Below, piece by piece: positions 24,475 to 34,659 of a stretch of 64,000 nucleotides of DNA (positions are counted from its first letter, which is position 1; the number at the start of each line of letters is the position of its first letter). The notes beneath the pieces were generated by a model. The model worked only from the letters and a program-made list of their open reading frames with translations. It searched no databases and was not told where the DNA came from. This DNA comes from Allium sativum. Taxonomy: Eukaryota > Streptophyta > Magnoliopsida > Asparagales > Amaryllidaceae. The position numbers and the translations under genes are program-made. Where the stretch lies: positions 497,762,453-497,826,452 of the forward strand of contig CM060923.1 in the NCBI GenBank assembly GCA_030737875.1, read 5' to 3'.

Positions 24475-24745
24475 TATTGAAAAGTGATTTCGAAATCGAA
24501 TATAATGAAATGAATTGAAAACGATTTCGAAATGAAATGAATTGAAAACGATTCCGAAATGAAATGAATTGAAAACGATTTTGAAATGAAATGAATTGAA
24601 AACGATTTCGAAATGAAATGAATATAAAACGATTTTGAAATGAATTAAATATAAAACGATTTCGAAATGAATTGAATATAAAATGATTTCGGAATGAATT
24701 GAATATAGAACGAATTCGAATTGAATTTAAAACGAATTGAAATGA
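24475..24745 (+). repeat. 26-bp AT-rich tandem repeat in C LTR
   Basis: Units of GAAAACGATTTCGAAATGAA type, about nine degenerate copies. The FRNRF-repeat ORF on the minus strand is a by-product. The counterpart in H is at about 56870-57050. Confidence 0.85.
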
Positions 24746-25424
24746 ATTCAAATTGAATTGAAACTTGATTTGAATAGAAATGAATTTAAAACGAATTTAT
24801 AAGGAAAGATTCAATTTTGATTTGAATTGAGATGGAAGTTGAAATTGTTTTTGAAACGAATTCAAAAATATTTATAAATTTCGTTTTAAATAGTAATCGA
24901 CGAAATATATATTATATATATATAATATAATGGCCTGAATAGAACGCGCCGCGCCGCGGCAGTTTGCGAATTTCGACCATTGATTTCAAACGGACATTAC
25001 GGGAGATCCGACCGTCGGGTTCTCCTAAAATCGGAACCGTTGGGTTCGTATCGAAAAGAGCTTTCTAACGAATATTAGAAATTTGAAATCTAATGGTTGG
25101 ATTTGGAGTTATGTCCAAATCAAATTCGAAAAAGGTCGCTGTAAGTGCAGTTCGATGGCCGTTGATGGAAATCGACTGTACGGGCCTTGATAAAATTATT
25201 AAAAATGTCAATAATTTGTGTAAAATCATAAGAAATGATTTGGGAAAAATTGGGATGAAAAACTTCATATTTGAAAAGATAAAAGTAGATTTCTATCGAA
25301 ATGAACTAGTTTGAACTAAATTTAAAACCCAATTATTTTTTTAAATAAATAAATTAGATTTAAAAAGGGGTTTTAAATAATCGGAATTCCTAATATATTT
25401 GATTTGAATTGAATTATAATTGAT

Positions 25425-25560
25425 TTGTGGGTTTATCGTGAACGGTGTTTTAAATAACACTAGTTCTTTAACCCGATAATAAATAGAATGTGATTTGGGT
25501 TTATCGTGGACTGTGTTTTAAATGACACTAGTTCTTTAACCCAGTAAAAAGAGTTTTAAT
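25425..25560 (+). repeat. Duplicated TTATCGTGAACGGTG unit in C LTR
   Basis: Two about 67-bp copies of GGGTTTATCGTGRAC...CACTAGTTCTTTAACCC. The terminal GGGTTTA and the AACCC ends are inverted. This unit is expanded to a 203-bp repeat in H (55380-55985). Confidence 0.7.
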
Positions 25561-27683
25561 GGATCTTAAATTAAATTGAAATGTGGATTGATAATTTAAA
25601 TTATCAACTTTAGAAAATGAGCGAGAATGGAGTATCACCAGTTTTGCTCCAAAGCGATAGTTAAATCTTTAATTAGATTTGAACGTGAAATGGTAATTAA
25701 TTTTACCGATAACACCGTGGTATTAGATATGGAGTATTACCAGTTTTGCTTCATGGGATGAATAGGTTGGGATTGGGAAATAAATCAAATAATTATCTCG
25801 GTATGGTTCGCTAATCTCGACTAGTTTGGGAAAACCATAATTTGGTTTGAAATGACATCCAAAGGAAGATTAAAGGATAAATTTTAAAGAATTTATCTTG
25901 GATAAAATTAATGGGAACCTTTCCCTAAGAATTGAAATTTAGAAACTAGCTGAAGGTTAGTTAAGAAGAATGGTTTCCTGGATATTGATCTGATGTTGAT
26001 TTCGGCCTTCGGGGTTAATATTTAGGGAATTGCTCTCTTACTGATTTACGGTTAGTAACTAATGAATTGGAATGAGGCGTATGTTGTGTTTGTGTAACAT
26101 TTATTTTTAAATATACGCGGGTTGTTCGGAAAGGCTGGATTTATACCCATTCTGAATAACCGATTCGACGATATGTCGAAGATGAAGACGGTGGTTGAAG
26201 ACCGGAAGTCTTCACATCGTTGGGATAATTACTGACGATCCTGATTGGGCTGTACACCCAAGAGGATGGAAATAGTTGGTGGTCGTCCAGACGTACTTGG
26301 AGATGGATGGATATGCGAGGAAAGTGCCTCCGGTTTCATTCAGTCCTAGAACGGACTTGTAAATGGATGGTGTGTCTGACATTATATTCCTTTATATTGT
26401 ATTCGTTGATCTCTGCTAAATATATATCTGTTTGGCAGTGGATAATTTATTCTCTTGCTTAACGCCCTTCTCTGAGACATACGAGCTCAGAGGTTATATA
26501 TTGGCAGAAATCAGTGGTACGATATGGATTGATAATGTGGCATGCTGAGATGCAGTGATCCATACTTTTGTTGAAAAGCAAAGTTTGGTGGATGATGATC
26601 AAAGCGCAGCTGATATGGCATGGCTTTGTGTATAGCGTTGATTCGTGAGCCTCACACTTCGGTGTGAACCAAAAACGGGGAGGACCTCCGGGAAATGGAC
26701 ATATGTTGGTTTCTAATTAGAAGTGGTGTCAGTGCTTAAACTGGCTGGCATTACTTATGTGGATGTTGCTTATCATTACTTATTGCCCAGCGGGGCGTCT
26801 CTGTTAACGGTGGTTGCAGAGGCTTACGGGTCCCAGATCACTACGAGGTTCCATAGAACCGGCTAGCATATCGTTTACAGCATTACTAACCATCGACGGG
26901 TGGGCGGCCCCGACGTTCCGGGTGCAGTCGCGGCTGCAACCTGAGGCTCGGGCTAGAGAGTCTCGAATTAAGCACAGGATATTCCCTTTGCCTTGGTTCA
27001 CATGATGGAAATCCAATTTCCAATATGTGACTTTGCAATTTTGATTGTATAACCTATATATGGCGACATAGTGGTATGGGGCATTCATGCCGCCTATGAT
27101 TGTTTATACACTATACACTTGTAATAGTATCAAATGATTTGTTTTAAACGTACTAAATATGTTTGGCTATTATAAGGGAAAACCCTATCCTCCGGCTGCG
27201 TTGCATTGTGTGATGGGACCTGGGTCTTATAATAGCTTCATTTTTAGAAAAGCATTGCGTTGTTTACTTATATGCACTGGTGTTCTTGGGAGGAAACCAA
27301 TTCCGTGTTATACGGCGTGGTCCCTTGATTTACCTAACTTTAAAAATAAAGATTAATAACTGTTTTAGTTCTCACACCAGTCACATGACTGACCTGGAGT
27401 TTATTGTTTTTAACCTAAACTCTGGGTGCCCATATTTTCGACATGGGCAGCTAGTAGTTTTGGTTTTGCAGATTTATATTCACAGGATCCTGGTTTACAA
27501 CTGGAATGATATTCGGAAAGCTTTGTATCCGTATATCTCCTTCAGTTGTGTATTGTATTGTTTTCCGCTGCGATATATTTAAATGTAATTTACATATCTG
27601 ATATTTCTGTGTAATATTCATTTATACTCTGTATATTCTTGTTTTATGGTGCATTGTTGTAATATACAATGAAATGTTCTTCC

Positions 27684-27918
27684 GTCTGTATAAGAAAACG
27701 AAAATGAGTGAAATGCAGACTCCCCCCACACTAGATTGAGACAGTGTCCCAACTGTATAAGATATGCAGACCAAAATGGCAGAAAAACAAAATAAAAAAA
27801 ATGAAAAAGAAAAAAGAGAAAGAACGTGTACCACCTGATTTCACGGTGGATGGTCAGGCTCATGAAGATTGATACGGTCATCTTCATCATATTGCTTGAA
27901 TTCTAAAAATGGTTTCAG
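27684..27918 (-). other. D post-pol spacer with an internal purine tract
   Basis: Directly downstream of D's pol stop. The minus strand reads AGTGTGGGGGGAGTC at 27718-27732, nearly the same as the true 3' purine tract at 20191-20206. Before the C insertion the two tracts would have been about 1 kb apart. It may be an extra plus-strand priming site. Confidence 0.55.
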
Positions 27919-30900
27919 TCATTGACTATTTACTTTGAAGACTTTTCCTTCCCTAGGATTTTCAATTTCAACTGCTCCATGAGGATATGCTGTTTTCACA
28001 ACATAAGGCCCAGTCCATCGAGATCTGAGTTTTCCTGGAAACAAGTGAAGTCTAGAGTCGTATAAAATAACTTTTTGACCTACGTTGAATTCCTTACGAA
28101 GTATGTTTTTGTCGTGTTGGGCTTTGGTTCTTTCTTTGTAGATTTTCGCATTTTCATACGCCTCATTTCTTAATTCCTCTAATTCAGAAATTTGTAACTT
28201 CCTATGTGAGCCGGCTTTCTCTAAGTCAAAATTCAAAAATTTTATGGCCCAAAGAGCACGATGCTCTAATTCAGGAGGTAAGTGACAGGCTTTTCCAAAG
28301 ACTAATCGATATGGTGACATCCCTAGATTGGTCTTATAAGCAGTGCGAAAAGCCCAAAGTGCATCAATCAGTTTTAAGGACCAATCTTTTCTATTGGAAT
28401 TCACGGTTTTCTCAAGAATTTGTTTGATTTGTCTATTGGAAACTTCTACTTGTCCACTAGTTTGTGGATGGTAAGGGGTCGATAGCTTGGGTGTGATTGA
28501 GTATTTCTTGAGCAAGGACTCAAAAGCACGATTACAGAAGTGAGTGCCATTATCGCTAATGATAGCTCGAGGTGTGCCAAAGCGCGAAAAGATGTTTTCT
28601 TTGAGGAATTTGACAACAACCTTGTTGTCGTTGGTTTTGGTCGGAATGGCTTCAACCCATTTTGAGACATAATCTACCGAAAGCAAGATGTAAAGATTCC
28701 CAAATGAATTAGGGAATGGTCCCATGAAATCGATGCCCCAAACATCGAATAACTCAATCACTAAAATGGGGTTGAGAGGCATCATGTTTCGCTTAGAGAT
28801 TCGACCCATTCTTTGACATCGATCACATTTAGAGCAAAATTCGAAAGCGTCACGGAAGAGTGTGGGCCAATAAAAACCCCTTTGCAAAACTTTTGCAGCA
28901 GTTTTTCTTGCTCCAAAATGACCGCCACAAGCATGGTCATGTGAGAAGGAGAGAATACTTTGGTGTTCATGATCGGGCACACACCTTCGAATGATTTGGT
29001 CTGGACAGTATTTGAAAAGATATGGGTCGTCCGAATAGAAGTTTCGAACTTTCGAGAGAAATTTTTGTTTATCTTGTTTCGACCATTCAGCAGGTGTTGG
29101 TTGTGTGACAAGATAATTCACAATGTCAGCGTACCAAGAGGTGTTAGAGATGGAAAGAATTTGTTCGTCAGGAAAATAGTCATCGATTTGGGTGTCGTCA
29201 ACATTTTCGTGCACAAATTGAGAGAGATGATCAGCTACAACATTTTCAGAACCCTTTTTATCTCGTATTTCTATATCGAATTCTTGAAGAAGAAGGATCC
29301 AACGAATCAAACGGGCCTTAGCATCCTTCTTAGAAAGCAAATATCGTAGGGCAGCATGATCAGTGTAAACTATGACTTTGGATCCTTTGAGATAAGGTTT
29401 GAATTTCTCAAGAGCGAAGACAACTGCCAAAAATTCCTTTTCAATAGTTGAGTAATTCAATTGGGCCTCGTTTAAGGTTTTGCTAGCGTAATAAATGACT
29501 CGAGGGAGTTTATCGTTACGCTGGCCTAAGATGGCTTCAATTGCAAAGTCAGAAGCGTCGCACATAAGTTCAAAGGGCTGAGTCCAATCAGGAGGTTGAA
29601 TGATGGGAGCTATGGTCAAGATTGACTTAAGAGTTTCAAAAGATGTTTTGCAGTCATTGAAGAATTCGAACTTAACGTCTTTGGCAAGTAAATTTGAGAG
29701 AGGTTTTGAAATTTTCGAGAAATCCTTAATGAATCTTCTATAGAATCCCGCGTGGCCAAGAAATGAACGAACATCCTTAACAGACTTAGGAGGAGGTAGA
29801 TTAGCAATCAAATCAATTATAGATTTATCGACTTCAAGGCCATCTTTGGACACAACATGACCTAGAACTATCCCCCTTTTTACCATGAAGTGACATTTTT
29901 CCCAATTAAGCATGAGTGATTTTTCCTTACAACGTTTTAGGACGAGTTCTAAATGAGTGAGGCATTGGGAAAAAGATGATCCATAGATTGAAAAATCATC
30001 CATGAATATTTCCAAGAATTCGTCCACCATATCAGAGAAGATACTCATCATACACCTTTGGAAAATCGCGGGGGCATTACAAAGACCAAAAGGCATGCGA
30101 CGATAAGCAAAGGTTCCAAAGGGAAAAGTAAAGGTGGTCTTAGTTGAGCCTCTAAAGCAAAAGGGATTTGGTTATAGCCAGAGTATCCATCAAGAAAACA
30201 ATAGTACTCATGACCCGCAAAGTGTTCGAGCATTTGGTCAATAAAAGGTAAGGGAAAATTGTCTTTTCGTGTGGCTGAGTTGAGCTTTCGATAGTCGATA
30301 CACACACGCCATTTTGTTTTGATTTTTGTTGGGACGAGCTCATTATTTTCATTTTTGATCACTGTGACTCCCGATTTCTTTGGTACGACTTGTACCGGAC
30401 TCACCCAGGTACTATCAGAGATGGGATAGATGATTTTATTGTCTAGACACTTGATTATCTCCTCCTTGACCACTTCTCTCATGTTTGGGCTTAATCGCCT
30501 TTGAGCCTCACGGATGGGTTTAGCCTCATCAACTAAGTGTATGCGATGTTCCACAATTGATGGGCTAATTCCTTTTATATCGCTCAGTTCCCACCCCAAG
30601 GCTTCTTTATTTCCCGCAAAATTTCTAAGAGTTTTTCTTCTTGGTCCTCGGTAAGATCAGAGGCCAAGATTACGGGAAGAGTTTCTGAGGAGTCTAAGTA
30701 TGCGTACTTAAGGTCTTGTGGCAACGGTTTGAGATATAACTCAGGATGTTCTTGTGTGTTAACATTGGTTAACATTCCTTGGTTAGATTCAAAAGACGAA
30801 GGATTTAAGTCAAGAAATTCATTCAGTTCAGAAATGTATTCAAGTTCGTCGAAATCAGAGTCGAAATGTTCCAGACACATTTTCAAGGCTTCAGAAGTGT

Positions 30901-30979
30901 CTTTAGAGGTTTCGTCAACTATGGTTTGAATCATGTCGATTGCATCAGTCTCAAAATCCCTAGGTTGTTTGTTGAGATT
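27919..30979 (-). pseudogene. pol: Athila-type pol (RT, RNase H, integrase), element D, broken
   Basis: Remains of a Ty3/gypsy polyprotein that copies and integrates D. The main part (27919-30096, 725 codons) holds the RT catalytic box FMDD with the Athila/Tat-like FMDDFSIYG context, then NWEKCHFMV and [17 protein letters not shown]. RNase H follows (MCDASD, ERxH-type helix, YTDH), then integrase with its HHCC finger (CSKCDRC), the catalytic Asp of GIDFMG, SDNGTHF, and the Glu after HPQTSGQ. The RT N-terminal part is in other frames: 30096 to about 30599, and about 30584-30979. One-base shifts near 30140-30150 and near 30590-30600 separate the frames. B's LTR begins at 30980, so the upstream protease and gag are cut off here and lie beyond the window. 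No chromodomain follows, as expected for Athila. Not functional. Confidence 0.9.
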
Positions 30980-31191
30980 TGTAACGACACAGAAAATCTG
31001 AACCAATTTAAAATTTTTAAATTGGATAAAATAATGAATTTTAAATATTTAAAATAAATATTTTAGATAATGGCGATGAAAACTAAGTTTGAATCGACAA
31101 TTGAAAACGAATATAATTAATTATAATTATAAACAAGGCCTGAAATGGCGTGGTAGTTTCAAAAATTGAATTCAAACTTTGTCAGACTGTA
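30980..31191 (+). repeat. B 5' LTR, first 212 bp
   Basis: It starts TGTAACGACACAGAAAATCTG and is interrupted at 31192 by A. The last five bases CTGTA are repeated at 42846-42850 after A. Confidence 0.9.
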
Positions 31192-31482
31192 TGTAACACC
31201 CCGCGAATTCTATAACTGTGAAATTCACAAATTAAAGTATAATTAATTTGAAATCAAAGAACTAAGGGAAACGGGATACGCCATTGCGTTCGTCTCGGAA
31301 AAATACGCGAAATAGAGTCCGAGTTTTCGAAAAACGGAGTCCGTATGAAGAAGATATGGACTTCGGAAGTTTCTGAATTAAATTTAAAATTCAAACAGAA
31401 TAAATCAAGTTTAAATTCGAAAATGGGGCCCAATGGGCCAGGGCGGAAAACACCCGCCTGACACACCCAGGTCGATTGGGCT

Positions 31483-31543
31483 GTCGACCTGGTCTAACCA
31501 GGTCGACAGGGCTGTCGACAGGGCTGTCGACAGGCATGTCGAC
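31483..31543 (+). promoter_or_regulatory. GTCGAC palindrome cluster in A U3
   Basis: Five GTCGAC sites (31483, 31502, 31514, 31526, 31538) plus a diverged one at 31471 (GTCGAT) that is still GTCGAC in the 3' LTR. They lie within CCAGGTCGAC...GTCGACCTGG inverted repeats, about 180-240 bases upstream of TATA. Conserved in F. Confidence 0.6.
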
Positions 31544-31721
31544 CTGGTCCAGAGCCAGGTCGAGCCCAGTCTAACCTGGCTGGCCTATGCTATGTTGGTC
31601 GATTTTCTGTGGTCTGCTTTGTCATTAGGGCTAGGTGGCAGGCTCTAATTGGTCTCTCTATCGAATGAATGGCTACGATCAATCCAAGCAACATCAATGG
31701 TCCTAATCAGTTCCTAACCTC

Positions 31722-31729
31722 TATAAAAA
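31722..31729 (+). promoter_or_regulatory. TATA box of A 5' LTR
   Basis: TATAAAAA, followed about 30 bases on by a likely start region near 31752. The identical copy in the 3' LTR is at 40101-40108. Confidence 0.75.
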
Positions 31730-31927
31730 CAACCCTAGACTAAACCCTAATCTATTCATTCAAAAATAAGAACAAAGCCGCCATGTTGCTGAGGAACGAC
31801 TAGGGGTAGCCACCAAATTGGAGAGAGGATTAGGAGGCAAATTCTAAGGCTTAAAGCAACCTAAACAAATCAATTCAACAAAGGAATCGTATCTCCAAAT
31901 CCCTAAATTGGAGAAATTCGCCATACC

Positions 31928-31936
31928 ATTGTAAGT
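31928..31936 (+). promoter_or_regulatory. Splice-donor-like site in A LTR
   Basis: ATT|GTAAGT, with the intron starting at 31931, about 180 bases after the likely start site. The acceptor-like TTTTTGTTTCAG ends at 34658, one base before the gag ATG. The intron would be 2728 bp and would remove most upstream ATGs and the PBS. Confidence 0.5.
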
Positions 31937-33142
31937 AGAGTATTACTTTGGTATGAACAAATAATTGTGTTGGTTTGTATGCTTGAATTGTGGCAATAAA
32001 GTAATTCATATTTGTGCGTTCTTATCAATTTGAAATATTATATACGTTTGGATATTCTTGAATTATGTTATTCATGTTATAAAGAACTACATGCGGTAGT
32101 TCTATGCAAGTATACGTTTGGAATATTCGCAAATTATGTAATCCATGTTGAAGCTACATGTATGTAGTTAATTGAAATTCATGCAAGTTTGGGGCTTTGC
32201 TACTATGCCATCATAATGTGTATTTTTATACAAACATCATCTTTGTGAAGTAATTGGAATAGGTTTGGGTTATCATAATCCATATGAAATTATGTTAAAA
32301 ATTGGGCATCATGTATTAAGCCATGCTTTTATACTCGAAAACCTATTTGCAAACTTATGAATATGGCTAGGCTATGATTGATATTTGGCATAATTGAAAT
32401 CCATGATTAAGTCTATCTTGTTAACAAGAATCATATGATGACATATGTGGTACATAGCTAGGTTAGGTTAAAAAAAACCCTTTTTGTAAGTTTACATGAC
32501 TAAAGTAAGAATCATGATTTCATGCTAGAAATATTTATGCCATGCTTATGTTTGATATTATGCCATGGTTATGTGAACAGATTTAATTATACTTTTGTAT
32601 TAGTTACAAAAGTAGACACCTTTGTAAACATGTAGTAGTCTTATGAACATGATTTGCTTATGTTTGTCATTATGCCTAAATAAAAATATAGGTTCATGTT
32701 GTAGTTATGACTATGTGATTTTACATGCTTTGATTCATGTCACCTATGCTTTATGACCAAAGTATATGTTACCACTATGCAAGTACACCAGTTTCTATTT
32801 TGTATTTCCAACGTCATATTGCAAGTTCATGCGCTCACATTCCCCTCTTTGTGTATGTAATCACGCTTTAAGCCTTCCCTTTACGCATGGCTAAATTGGG
32901 CTTTAAAAAGCTAAGCCCAATATATATAAACGGACGTGTAAAACGGGGGAAAATAACGTTGGGTTAAAATTACTAATGAATGAAAATATAAAATAAAAGG
33001 GCCCAAGTTCAAGTATGGGTTGGGCCCATGATTGGTGTAACCTTTACACCATTAACTTATTAATGGGCCGCAAATATTTACATATAAGAAATAAAGAAGA
33101 ATGACAAAATATGTAAATGTAGAAAATACGATGTGTTTAACC

Positions 33143-33338
33143 CGAGGTTGGATTGAGTTGTGATGTAAACCTGCCCGGAACCGCCCGGCTGTCCAGTAGT
33201 CACAACAATACCTATCCAATGTGGGAGGTTAAACATGGAGCCCAATAAGGACCCGAGGTTAGACTGAGTTGTGGCGTAAGACTGCCCGGAACCAACCGGC
33301 AACAGGCAGCCACAACAATACCTGTCTAATGTGAGAGG
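33143..33338 (+). other. Tandem pair of stem-loops in A LTR
   Basis: Copy 1 (33143-33236) pairs TTGGAT/ATCCAA (33148-33153 with 33214-33219) and GTTGTGA/TCACAAC (33157-33163 with 33200-33206). Copy 2 (33253-33338) pairs TTAGAC/GTCTAA (33259-33264 with 33324-33329) and GTTGTGGC/GCCACAAC (33268-33275 with 33309-33316). The apical sequence TGCCCGGAACC is kept. In the 3' LTR one base of copy 2's inner stem is changed (A to C). Confidence 0.7.
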
Positions 33339-34331
33339 TCAGGGCCTTAATAAGACAATTAAGGCTGAGTCAGGATTGTTAGGATTAAGTGAACTAAAGA
33401 CTTAATCAAAATGGAACATGCTAAACTAAACGGACTGGTGGGGGTTAGGTTAGGAAACACTTAACTAACTTAGCATGTTGGCTAGAGATAGAAAACCTAG
33501 TAACGGGGGACCTTTTTCAGCAGTAACCCTAGAAGGTGTATCAGGATACCCTGAAACTAGGCAGGGTGGGGCACGATTACTTGGCTGATTGTAAGAGGTC
33601 AAAGCGACGGCGGTGGTGTAGCAGTGTAGGTTCTAACGGGGTGCGGGCGTGCACACACTCCGGCGCAGAAAAATAAGGCACTGGACACCAGTAGCATACC
33701 TGTGCACTCTAAGGTTGTGTCGGGCCGCCACCATGGGACTTGATACACCCCATGGTGGGACCAGCATAGGTAACTACAACATCGGGGGCTGTAAGACACA
33801 TGTAACTATGCGAGTAGGAGCCGATCATCATTGAATGGATCACACCACCCTGATATGGGGTGCCAATTGGAAACTAGTTTATATGGGTTCAGAGATTAAC
33901 ATGGGGTACGATAGTATAGTCGACCCTAGACAACTTAACCAAGTTTATGGTGCTTGCCCACTTCTTGTTTATACTTATCATACCCAGTTCTTTATTCATA
34001 GACAGAATAGTACTAGACTTACTCAGGCTTTATGTCTGACTCTACTTTTCTTTCGTCTTCTTTTCTTCCGTTTCCCCCCCCCCCCCCCCAAGGTCCACAG
34101 GGAGGGAACACATCAGCTTGACCAACCTTAACATCCAGCTTGAAGAAGAGAAATGTATTGCTTGGACTTTCCTGTTTTGAACTATGGCTTTGGACAATCC
34201 ACTATGGGGCTTTTGCAGTTTATCTATGTTTTATTTATGCTTCTTTAAATAATGTACTCAAGACAGATTATGAAAGTGTTATGTTATGTTTTTGGAAAGG
34301 ATGTTGTTGTAACACGTATTTGACTTTATGA

Positions 34332-34337
34332 AATAAA
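34332..34337 (+). promoter_or_regulatory. Poly(A) signal in A 5' LTR
   Basis: AATAAA 135 bases before the LTR end. The functional copy for the element transcript would be the one in the 3' LTR at 42705-42710. Confidence 0.55.
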
Positions 34338-34474
34338 AGTTGTTGTTCTTCCGCTGTTTACAAATATGTGTTCTTATATCTGTCTTGTATATCTGTGACT
34401 TGTACTTATAAACCTCCACCAAAATTAGGGCATTCCCTTTGAGAGTGACCCTAACGGAGGTGGGGTGTTTCACT

Positions 34475-34486
34475 TGGTATCAGAGC
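34475..34486 (+). promoter_or_regulatory. A primer-binding site (tRNA-iMet)
   Basis: TGGTATCAGAGC two bases after the LTR end. Confidence 0.93.
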
Positions 34487-34659
34487 ATAGGTTTACCAGA
34501 TAAGATAAAAAGTTTTGAAAAATTATTTTCGAAAAGGAAATTTAAAGAAGCATTTTTAAAAGAAAAATATTATTTTATTTTAAAAGGCAAAGTCCACTCC
34601 CCAAAGCCATAGGTACTATCTCTTATCCTTCGTTTTGAATCTATCCTTTTTGTTTCAGC

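Larger units (their letters stand above)
21154..27683 (+). repeat. Element C: single long LTR (about 6530 bp), probable solo LTR
   Basis: It starts TGTAACAACCCG at 21154 within the D spacer and can be followed to GTTCTTCC at 27683, with no PBS, coding region or PPT. It is the same family as the H LTR (6622 bp). Marks in order: duplicated TTCGAYGAAAC motifs (about 21583 and 21752), TATATAAAA (22047-22055), a GC-rich leader (to about 22500), 33-bp, 97-bp and 26-bp arrays, the CCGACCGTCGG block (25006), and a 3' part with GTGATGGGACCTGGGTCTTA. Flanks GTCTA (21149-21153) and GTCTG (27684-27688) look like a target duplication with one mismatch. Relative to H the LTR lacks about 110 bases at the 3' end, so it does not end in CA. 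Confidence 0.7.
18944..30979 (-). mobile_element. Element D: Athila-type Ty3/gypsy, 3' two thirds
   Basis: In element direction: pol (30979-27919), spacer (27918-27684 and 21153-20207), PPT, 3' LTR (20190-18944), with C's LTR inserted in the spacer and B inserted upstream. AGATT (30975-30979) is the expected target duplication of B; ATAGT (18939-18943) is that of D. Gag, protease and the 5' LTR are not in the window. Confidence 0.82.
31192..34472 (+). repeat. 5' LTR of A (3281 bp)
   Basis: It starts TGTAACACCCCG and ends GGGGTGTTTCA. U3 (about 560 bp) holds the GTCGAC cluster and the TATA box. Downstream come a leader (about 31752-31930), a donor-like site at 31931, AT-rich non-coding sequence, the stem-loop pair (33143-33338), a 16-C run (34074-34089) and AATAAA at 34332-34337. 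The small ORFs are present in both LTRs but show no domain. Confidence 0.95.

Noticed and set aside
24413..24751. 112-aa ORF with FRNRF repeats
   Set aside because: Product of a 26-bp AT-rich tandem repeat; the repeat length keeps the frame by chance and nothing else supports coding.
28206..29349. Plus-strand ORFs of 73 and 129 aa
   Set aside because: Antisense shadows of D's integrase and RNase H.
33649..34331. Several 61-98 aa ORFs repeated at 42028-42704
   Set aside because: Repeated only because both are LTRs of A; they show scattered differences and no domain.
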